DNA of 64,000 nt, taken from the NCBI GenBank assembly GCA_963768585.1, contig CAVYIF010000018.1:1-64000 (forward strand), in the 5' to 3' direction. The position numbers were made by a program, and so were the translations under genes. The stretch comes from CAVUNY01 sp963768585. GTDB lineage: Bacteria > Chloroflexota > Anaerolineae > Anaerolineales > Anaerolineaceae. Positions 33,900 through 44,088 of the stretch are shown one piece after another. Numbering within the stretch: position 1 is the stretch's first letter; each line of letters opens with the position of its first letter. The notes beneath the pieces are model-generated. The model was given only the letters and a program-made list of their open reading frames with translations, made no database searches and was not told where the DNA came from.

Positions 33900-36443
33900 T
33901 TATCCCAAGGTCACAATTGCCACGTGATCCTGGCGGTCATCGACCAGGGGAATGCAGCTGTCTTGCAGCGGCTGCCCATCCAGCAAGATCTGCTGCACAT
34001 GGGCAGACACATGTTCAGGATTGTGCACCTCGATGCGGTAAACAGTGTTCTTGTATTGATAATGAATTTCATATTGATCCCAGGCGGGTGGAATGACCGG
34101 ATCCATATGCAGGGTTTCACCAATTTTCTGGAAACCGAGAATGGCTTCGACACCAAGGCGGTACATCCAGCCAGCTGAACCCGTATACCAGGTCCACCCA
34201 CCCCGGCGCACAAAGGGCGGCTTGCTGTAAATATCTGCGCAAATCACATACGGTTCCACACGATAAATATCGGCTTTTTCTTGCGTGTCGGCCTGGTAGA
34301 CCGGGTTTAGCAGGTCAAAAAGCGCACCGGCTTTCTGACCATCTCTCAGGGAGGCAAAAGCCCAGGCCGTCCAGGTGGCGGCATGCGTATACTGCCCCCC
34401 ATTCTCACGAATGCCAGGCAGATACCCCTTGATGTAGCCCGGATCGTGGGCGGTCCTGTCGAAGGGAGGCGTAAAAAGCATCACCAACCGATTTTGCGGC
34501 CTCACCAGCTGGTCCCACACTGCCTGCATAGCCAGTTGGGCGCGCTGCGGATTACCTGCCCCACTGATTACAGCCCACGATTGAGCGATGGCATCGATCT
34601 GGCATTCCTGATTCTGGCTTGAACCTAATGGCACACCATCGTCATAATAAGCGCGCTGGTACCAATCCCGGTCCCAGGCCGATCTTTCAACTGCGGCGGC
34701 ATACTTTTTGGCTTGAGACCGGTAGCGTCGGGCGGTTTCGTTATCTTCCTGCTGCTCACAGATCGCGGCAAAGCGATCCAAAACATCGCACAGGAACCAG
34801 GCCAGCCAGACACTTTCGCCCTGTCCCTTTTCACCAACCAGGTTCAATCCATCATTCCAATCTCCGGTGCCGATCAAAGGCAGACCGTGCGGGCCTTTCG
34901 TAGCACCCTTATCGATAGCGCGCTGGCAGTGATCCAATATAGAGAAAGACGCATCCGTTTGCGGGAATTCACTGTAGCGTTCATCTTCACCTTTTCCAAG
35001 AGGTTCCGCATGCCGGAAAGGAACCGTTTCATCCAGCAGGCTCGTATCGCCAGTGGCCTCAAGGTAAAGCGCGGTAACATAAGGCAGCCACAAAAGGTCA
35101 TCCGAAATCCGAGTGCGCACCCCCCGCCCGGATGGTGGATGCCACCAGTGCAGCACGTCACCTTCCTCAAATTGGCGTTGGGCAGCACTAATGATCTGTT
35201 TGCGAGCAATCGCCGGATCGACAGCCAGCACAGCCAACACGTCCTGCAGCTGATCTCGGAAACCAAAAGCTCCACTGGATTGATAGAAAGCGGTACGGCC
35301 CCAGATGCGGCACGATAAAGTCTGGTAGAGCATCCAGCGGTTGAGAATCAGGTCGGTTGCCGGTTGAGGAGTGTGCACCTGCACTTTATCCAATAAATGG
35401 TTCCAGAATTCGTGCGTACGTTCGAAGGCAGCCTTGATATGATCCAGGTTATGGTATTTCCTGGCTAAAACCAGGGCATGTTCTTTGTTATCCCCCTCAC
35501 CCAGGACAAAATAAATTTCTTCGGCTTTATTGGGAAGCAAATCCAGATGGATCTGCAGAACCCCACAGGGATCTTCGCCGGGGGTAATGCGGGTTTCCAA
35601 CCCCAGGCGGGTCAAGGCAGCCGGGGTTGCAGCCGTTCCGCTGCGTCCCAGAAACTCGGCACGATCAGCGGTCACACCGTGAACGGCTTTGCTGGCAATG
35701 AGAAACGCGACCCGCTCGCCAAATTCAACGCTGTAGGGGTTGGCAGCCAGCAGACACCCCAGGCTCGAGTCGTACTCCGGAATGATATAGGCCATGTTCG
35801 CAGCGTGGGTAGTACCCAATACCCATTCTACATACTGTGTGGCGGTGATCCGGCGGGTGTGGCTCAAGGTGTTCTCAACCTTCAGGCGAATAATTTTAAC
35901 CGGGTCTTCCGGGCTGGCAAAAAGGGTCAGGCGCTGCCGCAAGCCGTGCGAGTTATGTTCGAAGATCGTGTATCCAGCCCCATGCGTGACCCGATAGGGC
36001 AGGTCCGTGCCGCACGGCAGGGGCGTCGGAGTCCACACCTCGCCGGTTTCCTCATCTCGCAGGTAAAGCGCCTCCCCCGTGGGATCACGGACCGGGTCGT
36101 TCGACCAGGGCGTTAGGCGGTTCTCACCGCTGTTCAAGGCCCAGGTGCATTGACTGCCGGAATCACTGACCATAAAACCGAAGCCAGGATAGCCGATCAC
36201 GTTCACCCAAGGGGCCGGTGTTGCCCCGCCAGATTCAGCCGGCGAACCCATGCGTGCATTCCAGTCGATCACATATTCGCGTCCATCGGCGCTGAACCCT
36301 CCATAACCGTTGTTGAACTGCAGGTCAGGGATCTCTTTCAATGGGTAAGTATAAGGGGCGCGGGCTGCCTCCTCGTGGTTTACGGGCGGCTGGGTGGGTG
36401 TAAATTCTGGCAGGTGGTGCACTTGAATGGAATAACCCGGCAT
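33900..36443 (-). CDS. GH94 phosphorylase-like C-terminal part of cyclic beta-1,2-glucan synthase (split gene)
   Basis: 847 residues if started at ATG 36443. It matches the C-terminal third of NdvB/Cgs proteins: a beta-supersandwich domain (from LQFNNGYGGFSADGREYVID), an (alpha/alpha)6 barrel with LPLIGTGDWNDGLNLVG carrying the catalytic Asp of GH94, and GWTWYTGSAGWMYRLG near the end. In known cyclic glucan synthases this domain controls product size by phosphorolysis. The frame is open upstream to 36578 and overlaps the partner ORF, and homologous sequence starts before the ATG, so this is most likely one gene broken by a one-base insertion at 36464-36465. Confidence 0.85.
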   Translation of the reverse strand: MPGYSIQVHHLPEFTPTQPPVNHEEAARAPYTYPLKEIPDLQFNNGYGGFSADGREYVIDWNARMGSPAESGGATPAPWVNVIGYPGFGFMVSDSGSQCTWALNSGENRLTPWSNDPVRDPTGEALYLRDEETGEVWTPTPLPCGTDLPYRVTHGAGYTIFEHNSHGLRQRLTLFASPEDPVKIIRLKVENTLSHTRRITATQYVEWVLGTTHAANMAYIIPEYDSSLGCLLAANPYSVEFGERVAFLIASKAVHGVTADRAEFLGRSGTAATPAALTRLGLETRITPGEDPCGVLQIHLDLLPNKAEEIYFVLGEGDNKEHALVLARKYHNLDHIKAAFERTHEFWNHLLDKVQVHTPQPATDLILNRWMLYQTLSCRIWGRTAFYQSSGAFGFRDQLQDVLAVLAVDPAIARKQIISAAQRQFEEGDVLHWWHPPSGRGVRTRISDDLLWLPYVTALYLEATGDTSLLDETVPFRHAEPLGKGEDERYSEFPQTDASFSILDHCQRAIDKGATKGPHGLPLIGTGDWNDGLNLVGEKGQGESVWLAWFLCDVLDRFAAICEQQEDNETARRYRSQAKKYAAAVERSAWDRDWYQRAYYDDGVPLGSSQNQECQIDAIAQSWAVISGAGNPQRAQLAMQAVWDQLVRPQNRLVMLFTPPFDRTAHDPGYIKGYLPGIRENGGQYTHAATWTAWAFASLRDGQKAGALFDLLNPVYQADTQEKADIYRVEPYVICADIYSKPPFVRRGGWTWYTGSAGWMYRLGVEAILGFQKIGETLHMDPVIPPAWDQYEIHYQYKNTVYRIEVHNPEHVSAHVQQILLDGQPLQDSCIPLVDDRQDHVAIVTLG

Positions 36444-36447
36444 TTGA

Positions 36448-39400
36448 TCATCTAACGATCCGCTTAGCGCCGGCAAGCAAAACTCGTGCAGCGGTTTGCA
36501 GCAAAATGAGTTCGTCAGATTGCATCTGGTCGCCGTAAAGAATGTAGATTCCCCCGCGCTGGTGCAGCCATTCTTCACTGTTCATCCTGCTGACCAACCG
36601 GTAGAGCATACCGTTTAACTCTGCGCCGTAATCGGTTGGCTGGCGGTTGAGAACTACCACATCCAACATAAACTGGCGGCTGCGTAAAAACTTATGTACC
36701 TGCAGGACTTCACGGACCAATTCGACCTGGTTGGGATCATCCACTTCTACCAGTAAGATGGGGTAATCCCCGGAGATGCCAAAACGCCACAACCCGGGTT
36801 GACCGAGCCGGTTTGCGGCAATCGTTTGCGGCGAAGCACGCACCACTTTGAATGGATAAACCAGCGCCGAGAGGATTTGCAGTATATCCTTTAAGATCGG
36901 GGTAGTGATTTCTTGCTTGCCCAGCCAGGCCTGGGCGGCGACGTTGGCCTGATGAAAAGTGCGCTCGATCAGCATCCAACTGCGGTAACGCTTCGCTAAG
37001 GCAATGATGGCTTCACGGCTCTCTGCAGCAAATGTCAGATAGGCAAGGTCTGCAGTTTGATGCGCATCCAGGCCTATCTCCTGCCCAAGGGAAAATATTG
37101 GATCGAGGGTCGCGCCTGTTGTTCCAGTTAAGTACTGCTCTGACGTCAAAGCAGCAGGATTTCGAAAATCATGATTGCGACCAAGAAACCGATACCGGTC
37201 TGCTTCATGCTCGGCGACCACCTGGCTGCCTTCAACCACGAGCATATGTCCCATGAAGATGGATCTTTCCTGGTTGGAACGAGGGCGGCGCATAAAAACC
37301 TGTAAATTCAACTCTGGCACAAACTCGCTCTGAATAAACATCTTATTGAAAGCAGGATGGCGGGTATCATCAGCCTGGGCGGTCAGGATCACTTCGCCAT
37401 AAGAGGTCAGCCGTATTTGGCGAGAGAGATCGCTGTCATTATTCAGGTGGATCCGGCGCATCTCTAACGGATCATCGGGTGAGACTGCAACTTCCATGGT
37501 AGAGATGATCCCATTATCCGTACGCTGATAGATAGCCATATGGGCAAAGTATGTGACCTGCATATCTGCTGCAGAGCTGGCCATCGGTTGGTGACCGGCA
37601 GACCACACATTACCCTTATCATGTGAATCGTCGCCCAATTCCTGAATGTAGATCCATGTGCCCCACGGGTCTAACACCCCGTCAGGCTGCCATCGGGTCA
37701 GATTTATCCCGCGCCAGGAACTATATCCACCGCCCATATTGGAAATAAAAACATTATAGCTGCCGTTGGAAAGCAAGTTAACCTGAGGGATAGGCGTCTG
37801 TACGGGCACGCTCCAGGGAATGATCTCTTCGGGAATATCCGTTAACCGCTGTACACCTTTAACATCGTCCGCGTATGGATCCTGTAAGGGAACAGATTGA
37901 GGTAATTGTTCCTGCAGCAGCAACTCCACGCTTTGAATACGCGGATCGCTGTGCATCCGGTGCACCATAATATCCTTATGGAAGTAATTTACCATCGCCA
38001 TTAAAATCATGCCCTGATGGTGCGCCATGTATTCACCCACTACGGCTGAAGTCTGGTTAAGCAGCAGCCGGTCGGTGGTGAAATCAATTGACTCATAAAC
38101 GCCGTACAGCCCAATCATATTGTGCTTGATCAGGTCTTCCAGGTTAACAGCCACGGCATGAGGATCATATCCTATTGCCATGAGCGAAGCATAAGGAGAT
38201 ATCACCAGGTCGTCACCTAACCCACGCTTAAATCCCAGTCCGGGCACACCAAAAGCCCGATATTGGTAATTGTGATTTCCATCAAAACGGTAAAAACCAG
38301 ATTCAGAAATGCCCCAGGGGATACTTTTTTCTTTTCCATAAGCGATCTGACGGAGAATCGCCCCTCCGGCACTGTCTGCAAGCAGCGTACCCGGGTAGGA
38401 GTGCAGAAACAGCGGCGGCATCAGGTATTCAAACATCGTCCCGCTCCACGAAAGCAAGACATATGCACCTTTATACCGCGTCACCGGCCGGCCCAGGTGC
38501 AGCCAATGATTTTGGGGCACATCCCCCTTTGCAATGGCAACGATCGATGCAATCCGAGCCTCCGAGGCTAGAAGATCGTAATAATTTTGATCGAGCTGAC
38601 CGGCGTCGAGGTTAAAACCGTTACGGAAAACATGCCGCTGCAGTTCATACAAAAAGCTGAAATCCATTTCATCCACAAACTGCCCGGTTCTAGTCATAAT
38701 TTGAGCAAATCTCGTCAGCAGTAAACTTGAATTGTCATTCGCGCGCTCAAGCGCCTGGGTCAACCCATCCAACCATTCGAGCGGCGTCTGATCCTGCCCT
38801 TTCTCTGCCAATGAACCCGGTTTCACATCAGCAGTTTCCATTGGCAAGCCATCTTCATCAAATAAGTTGTGTAAAGCGACGATATGCGGGGAAGCAGCCT
38901 TGGTTTGAGCGTGAACCTGGCCATAGGTAATGTTATAAGGAAGGCTGGCTTTCAGTTCTGCCATCGTTTGCTGATATCGAGGTTGCTTGAACCTGACAGG
39001 CGGATTCTCTAAAATTGGAATCCAGGGGACCAGTTCGGTGATGGTGCGTTTCACCGCAAGATGATGCTGGTTAACCTGGGCAGCAACTTCCTGTAATTTT
39101 TCCAGTGCCTCCCGATCAAAAGCGGAACGATCTACTTTCACAAGTTCCATCAAGCGGTTTGTGAGATCTTGCCAGAACGGCCCGCTTGCCTTCAAAAAAA
39201 GTGGGTACCAGCGATCTGTCTGTGTTCGATTCGCCAGGATTTCGGTGCGAAGCGCAGCAATTTGCTGGATTATTCCTTCTACCTGCTGGTCGAACTCGGT
39301 TTTACGCATGCTGATCAGAGTCTCTGTCAGATTGGAAAGCGTATCCAGATAACCTTGCCATAAATCCCACCGGAATATGGGTTCGTCTGGCATGGCTCTG

Positions 39401-42400
39401 CAGGCTTGAGAAATGACAATTAAACTGGCAGCCAGGTTGCCGCTGTCAACTGTCGAAACATAGCGCGGATGAAGCGGTTCCAGGGTCAGTGTGTCGTACC
39501 AGTTCAAAAAGTGTCCACGGAAACGCTCTAACTGGTTGAGAGTTTCTATCGTGGTCCCCAGGCGGGTGACCAGCCCAAACTGGTCCAGATAACCCAGATC
39601 GTAAGCTGCCAGAGTAGAGGTAAGCAGCAACCCAATATTCGTCGGAGAGGTGCGGTGGGCGATGGTTCCAACGGGTAATTCCTGATAATGATCGGGCGGC
39701 AGCCAGTGATCTTCAGGGCCTACGAATCGCTCAAAGAAACCCCATGTTCTGCGCGTGACCTGGCGTAGAAGGTCAACCTGGTCCTCGTTTAGAGGAGTTA
39801 ATTGCCTCGCGATTGGCCGGTTAATCCACCAGACAATAAATGGAGAGAGCACCCACAGCAGAAGCACCGGGAAAGCGACAATCAGTGATGGCGCCACCCC
39901 ATTTTGGGAGATACCCTGAACCAATTGCAGCCCAACAGCAAGAATCAATGCCATAACAGATGATGCGGTCATTTTCTGCCAGGCAATGTTGCGACGAGTT
40001 TGCAGTCTGAACATGCGTGTGGTTTGAGCTGCAGTCGTCCATTGTAAGAGATTGCGGTGGCTGATAAGCAGGCGGTAAAGTGTGGTAAGCACAGCATCGA
40101 TGGAGATATATGCTTCATAGGGCAGAAAGGCTACCGCTAACAGCCAACGCATCAAGTCCCAGGCCAATGGTCGAAGAGCTACTATTGGAACTTCACCGCT
40201 GAGGATTTGCATTGTGCTGCGGGCCACACTGGTAAGCAATGGGATGCCAGATGAAACCAGAATCACCCCTAACCATAGTCCCGCCAGGCCTGGCAGGAAA
40301 ATCAGGCCCAATATGAAAATAAACGCAAGGGCCGGGGCATGCAGGGCACGGCGCAGATTGTCGAACATCTTCCACCGGTCAATCACCGAGAACACTGATC
40401 CCTGCTGATTTGGACGGAACAGCCACGGCAGAAGCTGCCAATCTCCTCGAATCCAACGCCGTTGGCGCATAATCTGAATCAGGTAATACTGAGGGTAATC
40501 TTCAATCATCGTGATATCTGTAACCAGACCGGCGCGACCCATGATTCCCTCAAGCAGGTCATGACTGAGGATAGCATTTTCTGGGATGCGATTGTGCACG
40601 CTTCGTTTGAAAGCATCCACATCATAAATTCCTTTTCCAACGTAGCTGCCCTCACCAAACAGATCCTGGTAGGCATCCGAAACCGCCAAAGTGTACAGAT
40701 CCAACCCGGTATCACCTGCATAAAAGCGCGTGAACCAGGAATAATTGGCCCTTCTCGGGTGAATCTCCATCCGCGGCTGCAGGATCGTGTAACCTGAAAC
40801 GACTTCCCCACTGGTTTCGTCGAACACGGCTTGGTTAAGCGGGTGAGCCAGCGTGCCAGCCAGGCGGCAAGCCGCGCCATTCGGCAATATTGTATCCGCG
40901 TCAAGAGTGATCACGAAACGCACCCGCTCTAAGGCCTCTTTTGATGAACCCGTGATGTTGTTCAGGGTAGTGAATGATAAATTCTTTGCGCCTCGTAGAA
41001 GCAGGTTTAACTCATGCAGCTTGCCACGCTTGCGCTCCCAGCCCATCCACTTTCCTTCAAATGGGTTCCAAATCCGCTTTCGATGTAGAAAGTAGAAACG
41101 CCTGGCTGTTTCTGAACCTTTTATTTTCGTCGGTTCGTCTTCCTGACCGGCCTCCATGTCTTCATTAGAATGCGAGTTTTCATATTTCTTATTCAAGGAG
41201 TTGATCGCAGCGGCAGCATTCTGAACCAAATCCTCATCTTCAGGCATTTTTTCACTGCTTGCGTCGGGAAAATCAGTCAACAGGGCAAAACGCAGACCAG
41301 GCTCCGGATTGCGCAAGTAATGCAGCTCGAGCTGTTGAACGAGCGAATCGATTTCTTCGTGACTGGTGATCATCGCAGGGATCACAACCAATGTCTGGAA
41401 CGGTTCAGGAATCCCCTTCCGGAAATCCAGTTTGGGCAAAATACGCGGTTTGACCATCAAGGTGATGATCCAGTTAACCAGGCTGGTGGCAACCGTCAGT
41501 ACAGGGATCAGTAAGACAACCGTAATTAAAATTACGACGACCATCCGAAGGAAATTGCCGGAAAAAAAGGTGGGGCCGCTGATCAATCCTGGCAGATGAG
41601 ATGCGAGGTAAAGGGCAGTATATAAAAAGATGGTTAAAAGCAAAACACCAGTAAGATAAACGAAGCTGGCATGCCGAAAAATCCAACGCCGCAGTGCGGC
41701 CACACTTTTCGGACGATAGCCAATCTGCTGATCGAGCACATCCCGGCCATTCCCAAGCAAAATTTCACCCACATGAGCAGCATGATGGTAGGAACCAGAA
41801 TCACCCGTCAGGGGCATTTCAGGCCCGTCCTTGCCAGATGAAGCGCCTATGTCAGGTAAGGATCGGGGCGCCATATCCTTCAATACTGGAAGAGAATGAT
41901 TAGAAGATCTGGATCGGGCCAGCTTCAAAACAATCTCAGCTAACTCACTCTCTTCGAAATCGGTAGCCATTGAAAGCGTTTCGATTTCTTTGCGATACAG
42001 GTCCCGCGTTTTGAAGTCCATCCTGGCATAAATCCCTGCCGGATCTTTCCTCAGGATCTGTTCAGCACAATTTACCGATTCAAAAAAGTCATTCCAGCTT
42101 TGTTGGGAGACGGTCCGTAGGCTGAGGATAATATTGGCGACACCGCCATCGTTCGGAGCTTCACCACTGGTAATCGCTTCATCGAATAAATGATCGCTGT
42201 TCTGCAAAACCTGGGGAACCGGCTCAGGCAGATCGGGCCGGTCTGACGGACGAATTGTCTCTACCAGGGTATGGGCCAGAAACTCGACCAGACAATAACG
42301 GAGGAAAATCGGCAATGCCCACACCTCACCCATCGTCAGGGGCACGTACTCCTGAAATTGGATCAGAATCGTTTGTAAATCGCTGGGGTCCAATAATAAA

Positions 42401-42843
42401 TGCTGAAACTGCAGAACGGTATGCGCAATTGCATAAATACGTGGATAATCTTTCAGCGAACCAGCTGTTAGCCTGGGGAGTTCAGCATAGTACTCAGAGG
42501 GTAAATCCTCCTGGATTTGCCGGAGCGCCTGGCGGATGATGTAGTAATTGTCTAGCACCCACTCCGAGGCATAGGACAGCGAAACCTCCTGGTGCGAGGT
42601 ATCACTGAAAAAACGGTGAGCCTCGGCCAGCCATGATTTAATCTGGCTCAGATTTTGGCCAGGAATGTCGTGTTCTAAAATGGGAGCAATTAATAAACGG
42701 CCTGAACGACTGCGGCTTGCTTTCTGGAAGTTATTTACCAGAACAATTGCCAGATCATGGATCTGTTCTGTTTGGGTGGCAGAGGAATTCACCGATAAAA
42801 CCTGGTCTTGTTCACCCGTCTGTTTTGTTTGGTCAACGCCCAT
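36448..42843 (-). CDS. Cyclic beta-1,2-glucan synthase, glycosyltransferase (GT84) and glycoamylase-like part
   Basis: 2131 residues. An N-terminal soluble helical region (about 1-385) is followed by two membrane helices (about 390-470), a GT2-like catalytic domain with VITLDADTILPNG, GEGSYVGKGIYDVDAF, LSHDLLEG and QRRWIRGDWQL, and more helices (about 840-1050). Then come the glycoamylase-like domain (NIGLLLTSTLAAYDLG to about 1640) and the first supersandwich domain (YSSWRGINLTRW). It makes and cyclises beta-1,2-glucan at the membrane for osmotic adaptation. The usual protein is about 2,800-2,900 residues; here the GH94 end sits in another frame. It follows the stress-protein gene closely. 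Confidence 0.9.
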   Translation of the reverse strand: MGVDQTKQTGEQDQVLSVNSSATQTEQIHDLAIVLVNNFQKASRSRSGRLLIAPILEHDIPGQNLSQIKSWLAEAHRFFSDTSHQEVSLSYASEWVLDNYYIIRQALRQIQEDLPSEYYAELPRLTAGSLKDYPRIYAIAHTVLQFQHLLLDPSDLQTILIQFQEYVPLTMGEVWALPIFLRYCLVEFLAHTLVETIRPSDRPDLPEPVPQVLQNSDHLFDEAITSGEAPNDGGVANIILSLRTVSQQSWNDFFESVNCAEQILRKDPAGIYARMDFKTRDLYRKEIETLSMATDFEESELAEIVLKLARSRSSNHSLPVLKDMAPRSLPDIGASSGKDGPEMPLTGDSGSYHHAAHVGEILLGNGRDVLDQQIGYRPKSVAALRRWIFRHASFVYLTGVLLLTIFLYTALYLASHLPGLISGPTFFSGNFLRMVVVILITVVLLIPVLTVATSLVNWIITLMVKPRILPKLDFRKGIPEPFQTLVVIPAMITSHEEIDSLVQQLELHYLRNPEPGLRFALLTDFPDASSEKMPEDEDLVQNAAAAINSLNKKYENSHSNEDMEAGQEDEPTKIKGSETARRFYFLHRKRIWNPFEGKWMGWERKRGKLHELNLLLRGAKNLSFTTLNNITGSSKEALERVRFVITLDADTILPNGAACRLAGTLAHPLNQAVFDETSGEVVSGYTILQPRMEIHPRRANYSWFTRFYAGDTGLDLYTLAVSDAYQDLFGEGSYVGKGIYDVDAFKRSVHNRIPENAILSHDLLEGIMGRAGLVTDITMIEDYPQYYLIQIMRQRRWIRGDWQLLPWLFRPNQQGSVFSVIDRWKMFDNLRRALHAPALAFIFILGLIFLPGLAGLWLGVILVSSGIPLLTSVARSTMQILSGEVPIVALRPLAWDLMRWLLAVAFLPYEAYISIDAVLTTLYRLLISHRNLLQWTTAAQTTRMFRLQTRRNIAWQKMTASSVMALILAVGLQLVQGISQNGVAPSLIVAFPVLLLWVLSPFIVWWINRPIARQLTPLNEDQVDLLRQVTRRTWGFFERFVGPEDHWLPPDHYQELPVGTIAHRTSPTNIGLLLTSTLAAYDLGYLDQFGLVTRLGTTIETLNQLERFRGHFLNWYDTLTLEPLHPRYVSTVDSGNLAASLIVISQACRAMPDEPIFRWDLWQGYLDTLSNLTETLISMRKTEFDQQVEGIIQQIAALRTEILANRTQTDRWYPLFLKASGPFWQDLTNRLMELVKVDRSAFDREALEKLQEVAAQVNQHHLAVKRTITELVPWIPILENPPVRFKQPRYQQTMAELKASLPYNITYGQVHAQTKAASPHIVALHNLFDEDGLPMETADVKPGSLAEKGQDQTPLEWLDGLTQALERANDNSSLLLTRFAQIMTRTGQFVDEMDFSFLYELQRHVFRNGFNLDAGQLDQNYYDLLASEARIASIVAIAKGDVPQNHWLHLGRPVTRYKGAYVLLSWSGTMFEYLMPPLFLHSYPGTLLADSAGGAILRQIAYGKEKSIPWGISESGFYRFDGNHNYQYRAFGVPGLGFKRGLGDDLVISPYASLMAIGYDPHAVAVNLEDLIKHNMIGLYGVYESIDFTTDRLLLNQTSAVVGEYMAHHQGMILMAMVNYFHKDIMVHRMHSDPRIQSVELLLQEQLPQSVPLQDPYADDVKGVQRLTDIPEEIIPWSVPVQTPIPQVNLLSNGSYNVFISNMGGGYSSWRGINLTRWQPDGVLDPWGTWIYIQELGDDSHDKGNVWSAGHQPMASSAADMQVTYFAHMAIYQRTDNGIISTMEVAVSPDDPLEMRRIHLNNDSDLSRQIRLTSYGEVILTAQADDTRHPAFNKMFIQSEFVPELNLQVFMRRPRSNQERSIFMGHMLVVEGSQVVAEHEADRYRFLGRNHDFRNPAALTSEQYLTGTTGATLDPIFSLGQEIGLDAHQTADLAYLTFAAESREAIIALAKRYRSWMLIERTFHQANVAAQAWLGKQEITTPILKDILQILSALVYPFKVVRASPQTIAANRLGQPGLWRFGISGDYPILLVEVDDPNQVELVREVLQVHKFLRSRQFMLDVVVLNRQPTDYGAELNGMLYRLVSRMNSEEWLHQRGGIYILYGDQMQSDELILLQTAARVLLAGAKRIVR

Positions 42844-42845
42844 AC

Positions 42846-43949
42846 TTATCGTTCCCCGGATTTTTCTGCGGCAATCGCCGCTGCGGTTGGCTGCACTTGA
42901 GAACGATGTACATCCTGAATAACAAGCACAGGTTTAATGCCATGCTCCATATAATTGAGTGTAATGCTTCCATAAGGCCAGGTCGACAGTCCGGTATACC
43001 CATGCGCACACAGCACAACCAGGTCAACATCATCCTGGCAGGCCAGGTCATGGATTGCGGTATTGACGCTGTTATTTTCAACCACGCAGGTCTCGCATTC
43101 TACGTCAAGGCGTCCTTTCATTTCGTCCAGGTAATTAATTACAGCATCATGGCTGACCCGAATCAGCTTCTGGGTAAGCTGTTCAACTTCGGCGGGATAC
43201 GGTTCAGGAATAGGGAGTTCTGGTGGTTTTATCACAGCGGCCAGGACCAGCTTCGTATGAGAAATTGCTGCAGCCGGTGGGGCCGGCTGGGATGATCCTT
43301 TTTCAACTTCAAGGGTCATGGCATCAATTCTTTCTCCGCTGGCCAGCGCCAATCCGGCAGACAGAGAAATCTCAGCCCGGCGCGAACTGTCGATCGGCAG
43401 GAGAATACGGCGGTACTGAATCTGTTCATCCTCAGTTTCGGGAAAGTTATAAGCCCGGATAATAAGCACTGAAACGTATATCAGGTTGATTACCTTATGG
43501 GTAACGCTGCTGATATTCCAACGACTCAACCCACCTGATCCATGCGTGCTGATCACAAGCAGGTCGATATTTTCGGCGTGGGTGAAATTGACGATGTTTT
43601 CTGCCGTTTTTCCTTCAAGAATTGAATATTCTACCCGGCTTGCTTTAACGTGCCCATCCTGCGCGCTGACAAAATTCGCCTTTTCGGTCTCCGGCGGATC
43701 TTCGCCCAGGTCTACACGCACTCGCCTGGCAATTTCATTCATATACATATCGGCTTCGGTTTTCCGAATCTGCCAGCGCAAAGGATCTATAGGATTGTTG
43801 TTGTCATGGTAGGTAGTGGGATCCAGAACCTGCAATAGAATTATGCTTGATCCAAAAATGCGGGCAAACTTTTCAGCGTGCGGGATGGCTCGTTCCGCAA
43901 GCGGAGATCCATCCAAAGGTACCAGGATGCGGTTAAACATTTCATTCAC
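42846..43949 (-). CDS. Tandem universal stress protein (two UspA domains)
   Basis: 367 residues. Each half starts with the family strand (RILVPLDGSPLAERAI and RILLPIDSSRRAEISL) and ends with the ATP-binding loop, STHGSGGLSRWNISS in the first and CAHGYTGLSTWPYGS in the second. The second half is longer, with an insert around 215-240. The gene ends two bases before the glucan synthase start, so they are almost certainly cotranscribed, linking glucan synthesis to stress. An acidic and Gln-rich C-terminal tail follows the second domain. Confidence 0.88.
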   Translation of the reverse strand: MNEMFNRILVPLDGSPLAERAIPHAEKFARIFGSSIILLQVLDPTTYHDNNNPIDPLRWQIRKTEADMYMNEIARRVRVDLGEDPPETEKANFVSAQDGHVKASRVEYSILEGKTAENIVNFTHAENIDLLVISTHGSGGLSRWNISSVTHKVINLIYVSVLIIRAYNFPETEDEQIQYRRILLPIDSSRRAEISLSAGLALASGERIDAMTLEVEKGSSQPAPPAAAISHTKLVLAAVIKPPELPIPEPYPAEVEQLTQKLIRVSHDAVINYLDEMKGRLDVECETCVVENNSVNTAIHDLACQDDVDLVVLCAHGYTGLSTWPYGSITLNYMEHGIKPVLVIQDVHRSQVQPTAAAIAAEKSGER

Positions 43950-44088
43950 TCCTTATAGAAAACAATCCTCCGTTTTCGTCGCGATAAAAAGCTCCGGCAG
44001 CGCTGTTGTCTGCTGTTAAGTTCTTCTCTTGTTCCGGTTATCAGAGAAAAGATTGATAAACAGCTAGTGTTAACCTAATAAAATTCCT

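Noticed and set aside
33900..36578. Start at 36578 for the GH94 ORF
   Set aside because: Residues before about 36470 in this frame are nonsense overlapping the conserved end of the GT84 part; either a frameshift joins the two or translation restarts at 36443.
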